From NCBI GenBank assembly GCA_041675905.1, contig JBAYSX010000003.1, positions 1 to 64,000 of the forward strand: a stretch of 64,000 nt of DNA, read 5' to 3'. The translations under genes were made by a program, and so were the position numbers. Positions 52,409-61,248 of the stretch are shown piece by piece. The notes under the pieces are model-generated. The model was not told the DNA's origin. It made no database searches and saw nothing but the letters and a program-made list of their open reading frames with translations. The stretch is from Sandaracinobacteroides sp041675905 (GTDB lineage: Bacteria; Pseudomonadota; Alphaproteobacteria; Sphingomonadales; Sphingomonadaceae). How positions within the stretch are numbered: position 1 is the stretch's first letter; each line of letters starts with the position of its first letter.

Positions 52409-52692
52409 TCGACTACCTTTGGAACAGCGAAGAAGCCGTGATTTTGCGCGGGCGCATTGGCCAGAACTTCCGCCTGACGGTTCCCGTCGGTAACGATATC
52501 CTCGCGCCATTGCCGCGTTGTCGGGATCACCATCGCCATGGGCTCGACGCCATCGGTATCGACTTGCTGCAACTGATCAATCCAGCCCAGGATCGCGTTG
52601 AGTTCGCCCACCAGATGTCCGGCCTCGCCTGGCTTCAGTTCCAGTTTTGCAAGATTGGCGACCCGCGCCACCATCGTTTCGTCCACTGCCAT
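52405..52692 (-). CDS. gatC: Asp/Glu-tRNA(Asn/Gln) amidotransferase subunit C
   Basis: 95 residues, the normal size. Conserved VARVANLAKLELKPGEAGHLVGELNAILGWIDQL and the C-terminal NHGFFAVPKVVE. It stabilises the GatAB complex. It is coupled to gatA by a 4-nt overlap. Confidence 0.95.
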   Translation of the reverse strand: MAVDETMVARVANLAKLELKPGEAGHLVGELNAILGWIDQLQQVDTDGVEPMAMVIPTTRQWREDIVTDGNRQAEVLANAPAQNHGFFAVPKVVE

Positions 52693-53023
52693 ATGCTGCC
52701 GCTAGCAGGGCGACCGGGCCGGAGCAAGATGGTGGGTCGGACCATAAAAAATCGGCGCCCTGAAAATGGGGTGCCAGAGGGGGAGGGCAGTCAGACAGGG
52801 GCGCCTGCCAGAATATTGTGCGCGGGAATCACGCCGCTGGCATGGTCGTGGGGGGAGGAAGAGACACTGGCTGCCTTTGGCCTGATCCCGCGCACATTTA
52901 CAGTTGACGATCAACTGCATCCGGACTCAATGTCCGGCCCTGTTGCGAATAGATCGCAGAAGATTACGGGCGAATGAATGGAGCACGACAGTCGTGTGAA
53001 ATGTACCTGCCGGGGCAAAATGA
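52693..53023. other. Intergenic spacer upstream of gatC
   Basis: About 330 bp without a credible gene on either strand; the frames that cross it lack start signals and conserved sequence. It must carry the gatC promoter on the minus strand. No clear box was identified. Confidence 0.5.
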
Positions 53024-53059
53024 CATCACCCCGCGCCGGACTTCCGGCGCGGGGTGATG
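53024..53059 (-). terminator. Terminator after grpE
   Basis: A perfect 16-bp stem, CATCACCCCGCGCCGG (53024-53039) with CCGGCGCGGGGTGATG (53044-53059), and a 4-nt loop. It lies 23 nt past the grpE stop, with TCATTTT on the minus strand beyond it. Confidence 0.85.
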
Positions 53060-53082
53060 CGGATTAAAACCAGATTTAACGA

Positions 53083-53634
53083 TCAGGCATCGGTTTTGGC
53101 CTTCGCCACGGCCACAAGCGCCGGACGGAGCAGTCTTTCCTTCATGGTGTAGCCGGCCTGCATTTCCGAAACGATGGTGCCCGGTTCAGCGTCGCTTTCC
53201 ACCTCTACCATGGCCTGATGGACGTTTGGGTCCAGTGACAGGCCGGTCGCGGCTACGCGTTTGACGCCATGACGGTCGAAAATGGAGTTCAATTCCTTGA
53301 GTGTTGCCTCGATGCCGGTGCGAATCGCGGCAGCCTGGGGGTCGTCGGCAGGAATAGCATCCAGGGCACGACCGAGATTGTCCGCGACCGATAACATGTC
53401 GCGCGCAAACCCGGCGGCGGCAAATTGCACCGCATCAGCCTTGTCCCGCTCCAGCCGGCGGCGGGTATTTTCCGCTTCGGCGGCCATGCGCAAGGCCCGC
53501 TCATGCTCGGCATCACGGGCTTCCGTCAGCGCCACGATTTCGGCGCGTGCTGCTTCCAGTTCATTCGGCGCGTCGCCGCCATTGTCCATCACTTCAGGAC
53601 TATCGTTTTCGGGCTGCGCCTTATCGTTCATCAT
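53083..53634 (-). CDS. grpE: Nucleotide exchange factor GrpE
   Basis: 183 residues. An acidic N-terminus and long helix (ELEAARAEIVALTEARDAEHERALRMAAEAE) precede the GrpE core (FARDMLSVADNLGRALDAIP, then GVKRVAATGLSLDPNVHQAMVEVES, MQAGYTMKERLLRPALVAVAK). It releases ADP from DnaK. The ATG overlaps the hrcA stop by 4 nt. Confidence 0.96.
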   Translation of the reverse strand: MMNDKAQPENDSPEVMDNGGDAPNELEAARAEIVALTEARDAEHERALRMAAEAENTRRRLERDKADAVQFAAAGFARDMLSVADNLGRALDAIPADDPQAAAIRTGIEATLKELNSIFDRHGVKRVAATGLSLDPNVHQAMVEVESDAEPGTIVSEMQAGYTMKERLLRPALVAVAKAKTDA

Positions 53635-54683
53635 GCCATCAACCTGCCAAGTCTGTTCGCGGTGAATTCCACCATGGGGACGACGCGCGCATAGTTCAAC
53701 CGCGTCGGTCCGATCACGCCTACCACACCTACCACGCGACCGTCAGACCCGCGATAGGGAGCAGCGATGACGCTGGAACCGGAAAGTGAAAAAAGCCGGT
53801 TTTCAGCGCCAATGAATATCTTGAGCGAATCTGCTTCGCGCGCGCGGTCAAGAATACGTACAAGCTCCTGCTTCTCCTCCATTTCTTCCAAAAGAGCCCG
53901 GGCGCGGTCGATATCGTCGGTGTCGAGCACATGCGCCTGACCGCGCACGATCAGCACAGGGCCGCTGCCATCGTTTGACCAGGACGCAAGCCCGTCCGCC
54001 ACCAGATCGGCGGTGAGCCGGTCGAGTTCAGCGCGGCCTGAAGTAATTTCCTCTCGCAATCTTTCTACAGCTTCTGTCAACGTAAGCCCCGAAAGCCTTG
54101 CATTCACGTAATTTTGTGCTTCGTTCAGTGCGCCGGGCGCCAGACCTTCGGCGAGATCCACGATACGATTTTCCACGGCGCCATCCGTGCCCACCAGCAC
54201 GGCCAGCGCGCGGCCCGATCCCAGTGGTACCAGATTCATCTGCCGTAACACCGGCTCCGTCGCCGGGCTGGCGACCACCGCCGCGCATTGTGCCAGACCA
54301 GACAAGACAGCCGTGGTGCGACTGAGAATATCTTCCAGACTCGTCCCTGCACGCCCGGTTTCCGCCTCGATTGCACTGATCTCTTCGGGTGTCGGTGCGC
54401 TGGCCTGCATCATACCGTCCACGAACAGCCGCAAACCCGATTCGGTCGGGATACGACCCGCAGAACTATGCGACGCAGCCAGCAGGCCCAGGTCGCCCAG
54501 ATCCTGCATGACATTACGGATCGATGCGGCGGAAAGACTGTGTCCGCCGAGCCGCGACAGGGTGCGCGAGCCGACGGGTGCGCCGGTCAGCAGGTAGGAA
54601 TCGACTATGTCCCGAAAGATCGCGCGCGCGCGTTCGGAGAGCTGGCTCACACTGACGGGAGAAGATTCGGGCACAACAGACAT
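53631..54683 (-). CDS. hrcA: Heat-inducible transcription repressor HrcA
   Basis: 350 residues from ATG 54683. The N-terminal winged helix is SERARAIFRDIVDSYLLTGAPVGSRTLSR, with SAASIRNVMQDLGDLGLLAASHSSAGRIPT. The C-terminal GAF-like part contains VVGVVGVIGPTRLNYARVVPMVEF. HrcA represses groESL/dnaK-type operons through the CIRCE element. No CIRCE repeat (TTAGCACTC-N9-GAGTGCTAA) is visible upstream of hrcA itself, so autoregulation through CIRCE is not supported here. Confidence 0.95.
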   Translation of the reverse strand: MSVVPESSPVSVSQLSERARAIFRDIVDSYLLTGAPVGSRTLSRLGGHSLSAASIRNVMQDLGDLGLLAASHSSAGRIPTESGLRLFVDGMMQASAPTPEEISAIEAETGRAGTSLEDILSRTTAVLSGLAQCAAVVASPATEPVLRQMNLVPLGSGRALAVLVGTDGAVENRIVDLAEGLAPGALNEAQNYVNARLSGLTLTEAVERLREEITSGRAELDRLTADLVADGLASWSNDGSGPVLIVRGQAHVLDTDDIDRARALLEEMEEKQELVRILDRAREADSLKIFIGAENRLFSLSGSSVIAAPYRGSDGRVVGVVGVIGPTRLNYARVVPMVEFTANRLGRLMA

Positions 54684-54695
54684 AATGGTCTTTAT

Positions 54696-54724
54696 ATAGT
54701 ATCGCGCCGTTGTTTTTGCCTCAA
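54696..54724 (-). promoter_or_regulatory. Candidate housekeeping promoter of hrcA-grpE
   Basis: On the minus strand TTGAGG (54724-54719) and TACTAT (54701-54696) are separated by 17 bp, a sigma-70-like layout. Transcription would begin a few bases before the hrcA ATG at 54683, giving a very short leader. Confidence 0.5.
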
Positions 54725-54764
54725 CCATTGGCTGTGGCGACAGCTGCATCAAACCGCTACAGAC

Positions 54765-55502
54765 ATGGATATGAGCGAATGGATTGACAGGGGAGACGGC
54801 GTCCGGCTGGCATGCCGGTACCGTCACGGACAAGGCCCGACCATTGTATTTCTGCCCGGTTATATGTCGGACATGGAGGGCACGAAGGCGCGGGCGCTGG
54901 ATAGCTACGCCGAAGTTCACGGACAGGCGATGCTGCGTTTCGATTATTCTGGCTGTGGCGCGTCCGAAGGCGATTTTCACGCCGGTTCGATTTCCGGCTG
55001 GACGCAGGATGCGGCGGCGGTGATCCAGGCAAAAGCCCCCGACGGGATGCTGTTGCTGGTCGGATCGTCGATGGGCGGCTGGATTATGCTGCATCTGGCG
55101 CGGCTTCTGGCTGACCGTGTGACAGGGCTGGTGGGTGTTGCCGCTGCTCCTGATTTTACGCAGGAGATGGTGCTGGATGCGTCGGACCGGGAGCAGTTGG
55201 CAACCCGCGGATATATCGAACGTCCGAGTAATTATGGCGACGGACCTTATACTTATTCGCGGACTTTCCTGGAGCATGGTAATCTGGCCCTGGTGCTTAA
55301 TACGTCGGTGCCTGTAACCTGTCCGGTGCGATTGCTCCAGGGTCAGCAGGATGCGGAAGTGCCGTTTGAAACCGCGCTACGGCTGGCGGCGGCGCTGGAA
55401 AGTCAGGATGTTCGAACCGTGTTGCTGAAAGACGGCGATCATCGACTTTCGCGCACCGAAGATTTGGCGTTGCTATGCGCTGTCGTTGAGGAATTATCAT
55501 GA
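54765..55502 (+). CDS. Alpha/beta hydrolase
   Basis: 245 residues from ATG 54765. Motifs: TIVFLPGYMSDMEGTKA (oxyanion strand), FDYSGCGASEGDF, nucleophile elbow LVGSSMGGWIML, Asp in LLQGQQDAEVPFE, and His in KDGDHRLSRTEDL. The substrate is unknown; the sequence resembles the ABHD10/thioesterase-like group. It is divergent from hrcA and overlaps the next gene by 4 nt. Confidence 0.88.
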   Translation: MDMSEWIDRGDGVRLACRYRHGQGPTIVFLPGYMSDMEGTKARALDSYAEVHGQAMLRFDYSGCGASEGDFHAGSISGWTQDAAAVIQAKAPDGMLLLVGSSMGGWIMLHLARLLADRVTGLVGVAAAPDFTQEMVLDASDREQLATRGYIERPSNYGDGPYTYSRTFLEHGNLALVLNTSVPVTCPVRLLQGQQDAEVPFETALRLAAALESQDVRTVLLKDGDHRLSRTEDLALLCAVVEELS

Positions 55503-56275
55503 AAATATCGTATGTTGCTCTTATTTCGTCATTGTTCATGACAACCATGGCCGGGGCGCAACCGACTGCCAGTCCGGATTCACCTACCGACATGCATCGC
55601 TATCGGGGCTGCATTGCCGCGATCCCGACCAATGCCCGCGAGGCAGAGGATTTCGCCATACAATGGCGCGCGCGCGGCGGCGGACTACCGGCCAGGCATT
55701 GTCAGGCGATGGCTCAGCTCGAGCAGGAGCGCTTCGCCGAAGCAAGCGCAACCCTTGTCGAGGCTGCCCGCGCCGCAGAAGTGGAAAAAAGCCCGCTGGC
55801 GGCGGATTTCTGGGGGCAGGCGGGCAATGCCGCCATATTGGCCGGCGATAATAAAATGGCGCTGACCTATCTCGATACGGCTATCGCCCAGGCCGGGAAT
55901 TTTTCACCGGTGCGTACTGCCGGTTTCCATATCGACCGCGCGCGTGTGCATGCCGAAGGCAATAATCTCGATGCGTCCCGGGTCGATCTGGACAAGGCGC
56001 TGGAGCTGGCGCCGGAAGATCCGCTCGCCTGGACCTTGTCCGCAGCTCTCGCGCGCCGCGCCGGTGATCCGGGCCGGGCAACACGCGATATTGCCCGTGC
56101 ATCGGAGTTGGCTCCGTCAGACCCGGATGTTGTGTTTGAGCAGGGCAATATCGCGGCTGCCAACGGTGATGTACCTGCAGCGCGCCGGGTTTGGCAGCAA
56201 GTGGTGAAAGCCGCCCCGCTGACCGAGGCGGCCGAACTGGCGAAAAAGGCGCTGGCCGAGAGTGCGGGAAACTAG
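55499..56275 (+). CDS. Secreted TPR-repeat protein
   Basis: 258 residues. Signal peptide (ends AGAQ, about 21). Three or more tetratricopeptide-like repeats, for example AGNAAILAGDNKMALTYLDTAIAQ, DLDKALELAPEDPLAWTLSAALARRAGD and EQGNIAAANGDVPAARRVWQQVVKAAP. Probably a periplasmic scaffold; no specific function is recognised. The start overlaps the hydrolase stop by 4 nt, and the stop overlaps the convergent oligopeptidase gene by 4 nt. Confidence 0.85.
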   Translation: MKISYVALISSLFMTTMAGAQPTASPDSPTDMHRYRGCIAAIPTNAREAEDFAIQWRARGGGLPARHCQAMAQLEQERFAEASATLVEAARAAEVEKSPLAADFWGQAGNAAILAGDNKMALTYLDTAIAQAGNFSPVRTAGFHIDRARVHAEGNNLDASRVDLDKALELAPEDPLAWTLSAALARRAGDPGRATRDIARASELAPSDPDVVFEQGNIAAANGDVPAARRVWQQVVKAAPLTEAAELAKKALAESAGN

Positions 56276-58437
56276 GCCGCCTGTTCCCGGTCAAACATCG
56301 TAATCAGGAACGCATATTCTTCAGCGGTTTCCCGTAACGATTCGAAACGCCCGGATTTTCCACCATGCCCGGCACCCATGTTGGTTTTCAATAACAAGGG
56401 GTTATCGTCGGTTTTTCTGGTGCGGAGTCGGGCGACCCATTTGGCGGGCTCCCAATAGGTAACGCGGGGGTCCGCCAGACCGGCGGTTACCAGTATCGCC
56501 GGATAATCCTGCACCCGCACCTGTTCATAAGGGGATAGCTCCAGCAGGCGGGCGAAGGTTTCCGGATCAGCGGCGGGATTGCCCCACTCAGGATATTCGC
56601 CGGGCGTGAGCGGCAGCGTATCATCCAGCATGGTGTTCAGCACGTCAACGAATGGCACATGAGCCACAATGGCCCGCCATTGCTCCGGCTCCCGATTCGT
56701 CACTACGCCCATCAGCCAGCCACCTGCCGAACCGCCCGACGCCGATGTCCTTCCCGGCGCACCAAATCCTTGCGCATTCAGATAATGGGTCGCATCAAGG
56801 AAATCGTTGAAGGCATTGTTACGCTTCGCCATTTTTCCATCAAGATACCATTGGTATCCCAGATCGTCGCCGCCGCGAATGTGTAATATCGCCCAGGCGA
56901 AACCGCGATCCAGCAATGACAGCCGGCTGCCCGAAAAGCCGGGGGAAATGGCAATGCCATAAGCACCGTAACCATAACAATGCAGCGGCTGCGAGCCGTC
57001 CTTCCGATAGCCTTTCTTGTATACCACCGAAATCGGGATCAACGTGCCATCCCGTGCCGGCGCGAACAAGCGCTCCGTCACATATTGACTGGCGTCATAT
57101 CCAGACGGAATCTCCTGTACTTTCCGCGTGATAAGCGCGTCTGTTACAACACGGTAATCATAAACTGTCCTCGGCGTGATCATGGACGTATAGCCAATGC
57201 GCAGTTCGGGCGCGTCTGGCTCGGCGTTGGTGCCCAATGATGCGGCATAGCTGGCTTCGGGAAAGGCTACGCGCCGATCTTCGCCGGATGGAAAACGAAG
57301 GCGGATCTGATCAAGTCCCCGCAGGCGCTCTTCGATGGCAAGAAAGGAGGTGAAAGCTGTCAGGCCGGTCAGATAATGATCGTCCGAACCTGGAATTAGC
57401 GTCGTCCAGACATCGGGTTGCGTGATCGGCGCGGTAGCGATGCGGAAGTTGATATGTTCGTCGTTCGTTAGAACATAGAGCGTGTCACCGCTGGCGTCGA
57501 TGGAATAACGAACGCCTTTCTGCCGTGGACGGACCAGAATTTGGGGGCCGCCGGGATCGCGCGCGTCGATCAGGCGGATTTCACTGCTCTCCGACTCGCT
57601 GGCGGCCACGATGATCCAGCGACGATCTTGCGTTTTGCCGACGCCGATTCGCCAGACCGGATCCTGTTCATGATAAATCAGCGGGTCGTTCCCCGGCGGT
57701 GTTCCAAGCCGGTGGTGAAAAGCCTTTACCGGTCGCCATTCAGCGGAAGCCTGAACCCACAAGAGTGACCGCGAATCGGCAGCCCAGGCAATCGCCCCAA
57801 GCGTATCCGGGGCGATTGTAACCAGGTCGTTGCCCGTCGCAAGGTCGCGAATGATCAGTTCGAAACGTTCTTCCCCACTGGTGTCCTGGCTATAAGCCAG
57901 CAGCTTGCCGTCAGGAGAGATTGTAAAAACGCCCAGCCGAAAATATTGCTTGCCCGCAGCCAGGGTGGGTTCGGAAAGGATTAATTGCGCATCCCCTCCG
58001 GCGGGCGGGCGGCGGTACCAGTCCCGATATTGCGCACCGGGGGCAAATTGCCACCAGTAAAGCCAGTCGCCATCGGGGTAGGGAACGCTGGAATCATCTT
58101 CCTTGATCCGCCCTTTCAATTCCCCGAACAATTGATCGACCAGTTCCGCATGCGGCTGCATATGGGCTTCGAACCAGGCGTTCTCCGCATTCAGATAATC
58201 GAGGATCTCGGGATCATCGACTTTCGGATAATCCTTATCGCGCAGCCAGGCGTAAGGGTCTTCAAGGGTGACGCCATGTGCCGTGTAGCTGTGCGGATGG
58301 ACAGGGGCTACGGGCGGGGATTTCTGGTTCATAGGATTCTTCTGCGCCAGCGAAGGGTGAATGGGAAGGGCCGCGGCCAGACCCAGGGCGAGAAAGCGCC
58401 GCCTGTCGAACTCCTTACCTGCAGACATCGGCTTCAT
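56272..58437 (-). CDS. Oligopeptidase B-like S9 serine peptidase
   Basis: 721 residues from ATG 58437 (ATG 58428 also possible). A twin-arginine-like signal (FDRRRFLALGLAAALPIH) suggests Tat export. A seven-blade propeller region is followed by the alpha/beta-hydrolase domain: YGYGAYGI, SRLSLLDRGFAWAILHIRGG, nucleophile Ser in SASGGSAGGWLMG, Asp in AGLADPRVTYWEPAKW, and His in GAGHGGKSGRF. It cleaves peptides after basic residues in the S9A/PtrB group. An exported form is less common than the cytoplasmic one. Confidence 0.92.
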   Translation of the reverse strand: MKPMSAGKEFDRRRFLALGLAAALPIHPSLAQKNPMNQKSPPVAPVHPHSYTAHGVTLEDPYAWLRDKDYPKVDDPEILDYLNAENAWFEAHMQPHAELVDQLFGELKGRIKEDDSSVPYPDGDWLYWWQFAPGAQYRDWYRRPPAGGDAQLILSEPTLAAGKQYFRLGVFTISPDGKLLAYSQDTSGEERFELIIRDLATGNDLVTIAPDTLGAIAWAADSRSLLWVQASAEWRPVKAFHHRLGTPPGNDPLIYHEQDPVWRIGVGKTQDRRWIIVAASESESSEIRLIDARDPGGPQILVRPRQKGVRYSIDASGDTLYVLTNDEHINFRIATAPITQPDVWTTLIPGSDDHYLTGLTAFTSFLAIEERLRGLDQIRLRFPSGEDRRVAFPEASYAASLGTNAEPDAPELRIGYTSMITPRTVYDYRVVTDALITRKVQEIPSGYDASQYVTERLFAPARDGTLIPISVVYKKGYRKDGSQPLHCYGYGAYGIAISPGFSGSRLSLLDRGFAWAILHIRGGDDLGYQWYLDGKMAKRNNAFNDFLDATHYLNAQGFGAPGRTSASGGSAGGWLMGVVTNREPEQWRAIVAHVPFVDVLNTMLDDTLPLTPGEYPEWGNPAADPETFARLLELSPYEQVRVQDYPAILVTAGLADPRVTYWEPAKWVARLRTRKTDDNPLLLKTNMGAGHGGKSGRFESLRETAEEYAFLITMFDREQAA

Positions 58438-58682
58438 CCAAATTGCTTCTGACACTTCCCGCGCGCGGCGAAAGGCGGCTCTGATGATGCAGGTCATAGA
58501 AATCACCCGGACCGGACGATTGGCGTTAACTCCATCGACGCCGATCACCGGTCGGGGTCTGTATCGCATTCCCTTGCCGGGCCGAATCGGCTCCGGGTCC
58601 GCGGGTACGACGCATGTGCTGGATTATACGGACCTGCAGGCGAAAGTGTGCGACATTACGGCGTATCAGAGCTGCGACCCTG

Positions 58683-59348
58683 CTATTGCTCCGCCACTCC
58701 GCCATTCAGACCTTCCAGTATCGGAGCGACTACCGGTACAACCTGTTGCCCCCCGCTCCAGATCATGTCGACGGCGACGTACAGAATCAGCGCCAGGCCG
58801 ATCCAGCCAATCCAGCGGTAGCGTTCGATCAGCCGGGCGACATAATTCGCCGCGACGCCCATCAGCGCGACCGACAGCACAAGGCCGATCACCATAACCT
58901 CGACATGTTCCTTCGATGCGCCGGCGACCGCCAGCACATTATCCAGGCTCATCGAGAGATCGGCGACGGCAACTGCCCAGGCGGCCGACCAAAAGCTTTT
59001 GACCGGACGCGGCGCCGCGTGCGCAACCGTGCCATCTTCGAGGATCACGCCGGGATCATGCCGTAATTCCCGGTACATTTTCCAGCAGACCCAAAGCAGC
59101 AACAGGCCGCCAGCCAGCCGGATGCCGACAATTTGCAGCAATTGCACGACAATGAGCGCAAAGGCGATGCGCATAACCAGCGCCGCCACCATGCCAAGTG
59201 CGATGACCTTCCTGCGTTCTGCTGCCGGCAGTCCGGCGGCCAGTGCGCCGATGATGATCGCATTGTCGGCAGCCAGCACCAGGTCGATCATGATGACGGT
59301 GCCGAGCGCCTGCAGGGCGGACGGATCACTCAGAAAAGACAGGTCCAT
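58683..59348 (-). CDS. TerC/YjbE-family membrane protein
   Basis: 221 residues from ATG 59348; GTG 59375 would add nine. About seven membrane helices with the conserved acidic motifs MIDLVLAADNAIIIG and VADLSMSLDNVLAVAGA. The family is linked to tellurite resistance and, more recently, to Mn2+/metal handling of exported enzymes. It is a single gene. The C-terminus (IWSGGQQVVPVVAPILEG) is typical of the YjbE subgroup. Confidence 0.9.
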   Translation of the reverse strand: MDLSFLSDPSALQALGTVIMIDLVLAADNAIIIGALAAGLPAAERRKVIALGMVAALVMRIAFALIVVQLLQIVGIRLAGGLLLLWVCWKMYRELRHDPGVILEDGTVAHAAPRPVKSFWSAAWAVAVADLSMSLDNVLAVAGASKEHVEVMVIGLVLSVALMGVAANYVARLIERYRWIGWIGLALILYVAVDMIWSGGQQVVPVVAPILEGLNGGVAEQ

Positions 59349-59449
59349 GCGCGGTGCGCTACCATCTTTTTTCACCCTTCGCTACGGGAGAAACTGAAAG
59401 TTGCGACAGATTCGCGCTTGCCAGCGACATGGCAGGCGCGCGCAAATGG

Positions 59450-60052
59450 CTATGAGTTGGCGACCGTTACCCCGCGGCGGCGTGCGGCGAGGCCGACGAC
59501 CCCGAAGCCGACAATCATCATTGCCCAGGCGCCCGCTTCCGGAACGACGCTGATTTGCCCGCGGATTTCACCGCCAGGATATTGGCTGGTGTGAATGTTG
59601 AAATAGCTGGTGCCATTGTTCAACGCCGAGACAAAAACGTTCATCGCTGACGCTTCGGTGCTTCCATTGGTGGTGAAAAAGGCAGGGCTGTAGAAACCGG
59701 AGTCGAGCAGGCTGAAGGTCTGGTCGTAACTGCCACTGCTTACTCCCGCCGGGAAGCCGGGGAAGGTGGGAAGGGTGGTTGCGACGCCAGCATTGGCGCC
59801 GGGCAGGGTGCAGCAATGGATGTGAGCGACGGTGGTTGTCCCCACTAATCCGGAGAAGGTCGCCTGGATGCGTAACGTATTGGCGATGTCGTCGAGCGTG
59901 AGCAGCACCTCACCCGTGGCAGGTGTCGCGACCGGCGGGACCTCATTGTCGCCTCGAAGTTCCGTTCCAAACAGATGGATGGCAGCCTGCGCGGATGACG
60001 CGAGGAGCAGGGTGATGATAGTTGCTGTCGATATGGAAAAAGCACGGCGCAT
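59450..60052 (-). CDS. CHRD-domain protein with PEP-CTERM tail
   Basis: 200 residues. Signal peptide (ends SSAQAA, about 24). A CHRD domain follows: ELRGDNEVPPVATPATGEV, TVAHIHCC, and YFNIHTSQYPGGEIRGQI. The tail is VPEAGAWAMMIVGFGVVG with an Arg-rich end, where the usual PEP reads PEA. CHRD proteins are secreted with unclear function. The tail marks it for exosortase-type sorting; no exosortase gene is present in the window. Confidence 0.92.
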   Translation of the reverse strand: MRRAFSISTATIITLLLASSAQAAIHLFGTELRGDNEVPPVATPATGEVLLTLDDIANTLRIQATFSGLVGTTTVAHIHCCTLPGANAGVATTLPTFPGFPAGVSSGSYDQTFSLLDSGFYSPAFFTTNGSTEASAMNVFVSALNNGTSYFNIHTSQYPGGEIRGQISVVPEAGAWAMMIVGFGVVGLAARRRGVTVANS

Positions 60053-60269
60053 ATTACAAACCTTTCTGACGAGAGAATGGCTTTGCGGTTGGCCTTCGGT
60101 TTTTTGCCGGGCTACCCCGACAAGACAGGACTATGCAACCGGAACTATTCTATTTCAAGTTGAAAGGACGAACTTATATTTAAATGCAGATGAAATAAGT
60201 TAATGAATATTATGGCTGTGCCCATAATCGGAAATCAAGTCGGCAGTGTAAAACAGCCCGCGCAAGGGT

Positions 60270-60300
60270 GGGGCGAGGCAAAATGGAAGTGTCTCGCCCC
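60270..60300 (-). terminator. Hairpin between the two tandem PEP-CTERM genes
   Basis: Stem GGGGCGAG (60270-60277) with CTCGCCCC (60293-60300) and a 15-nt loop, 11 nt past the stop of the gene at 60312. It has no strong T-run. Confidence 0.45.
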
Positions 60301-60311
60301 TGTTTAACTTG

Positions 60312-60995
60312 TTACGATTGGGCTGCTATTACCCGCCGGCGGCGGGCCGCATAGCCGACGAGTCCAAAGCCGGCAATCAGCATGGCCCAGATTCCCGGTT
60401 CGGGAACTGCCGGGCCACCAAAAGCGACCTCGCCTATGGCGCAGCTGGCAAAGCCGCTAACGATCGGCTGCGGACAACCGGATGCCTGGATCGTGTACCA
60501 TCCTAACGGGCTCGAGGGCGCGAATTCCCATACGTCCGGAAGATAGTCGACCAGGTCATGGTCGGTGGGGGATACACCATCCAGCAACAGGGTTCCAAAT
60601 TCGCCGGCGGTCGTCCCATACCACAGGTTGAATTGCCCGATTCCCGAGGACTCCTCGTTCCATAATACGAGATGGTCGATAAACGGAAGCGAGGAGTTCA
60701 CGAAGTAACTGACCGTGGCCGTGTCCGTTCCCTGGTTGCCGAACCATTCAAAACCACTGAACACCAACGTATGTGAAGCAGTTGCTGTGTAGGGATGGAG
60801 ATTCGTAACTTCATCCACGTAACCCGTGTTCAACCCGCTCTGGTTGAAGGTGTCCGTAATGCTGCCAAAACCCGGTCCACTTGAGATGATCTGGGCATCC
60901 TTGGGTTGCACCATCAGCGCGGGTTTGGCGATTGCCCCCGTAGCAGCGAGCGACATCCCTGCTAATAAGGCTAGATATAGATTGTGGTGCTTCAT
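60312..60995 (-). CDS. PEP-CTERM sorted secreted protein
   Basis: 227 residues from ATG 60995, with AGAAGG upstream. Signal peptide (ends GAIAKP, about 24). The middle is a beta-sandwich-like domain (FNQSGLNTGYVDEVTN, TLVFSGFEWFGNQG) found in other PEP-CTERM proteins and has two Cys late in the domain. The tail is VPEPGIWAMLIAGFGLVG followed by ARRRR. Function is unknown; it is probably an extracellular or outer-surface protein. It is in the same direction as the CHRD gene but separated by 260 bp and a hairpin, so probably independently expressed. Confidence 0.88.
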   Translation of the reverse strand: MKHHNLYLALLAGMSLAATGAIAKPALMVQPKDAQIISSGPGFGSITDTFNQSGLNTGYVDEVTNLHPYTATASHTLVFSGFEWFGNQGTDTATVSYFVNSSLPFIDHLVLWNEESSGIGQFNLWYGTTAGEFGTLLLDGVSPTDHDLVDYLPDVWEFAPSSPLGWYTIQASGCPQPIVSGFASCAIGEVAFGGPAVPEPGIWAMLIAGFGLVGYAARRRRVIAAQS

Positions 60996-61248
60996 GGCTG
61001 TTGCCTTCTGAAAGGCGGCGTGAAGTGAGCTCGCCTTGAATACGACCCCTTCGGCCGCACCCTTGACCCAGCATAATCCGTGCCAGGCAACCGCCTGGTG
61101 GAAAATCAATAATTTGGGGGAAAAACCGGGGGAAACTTTGGGCACATTGTGTAAAATTATTCGACAATGGCAGGGAAAACATGGTTAAAAATCAGCTAGT
61201 TAAAGTGCCGCTTTACCGGAAGCCTCTGCCCGGGAACAACGGCAGGGA

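Noticed and set aside
52399..52977. 192-codon plus-strand frame across gatC and the spacer
   Set aside because: The first half is antisense gatC; the second half has no conserved sequence or start.
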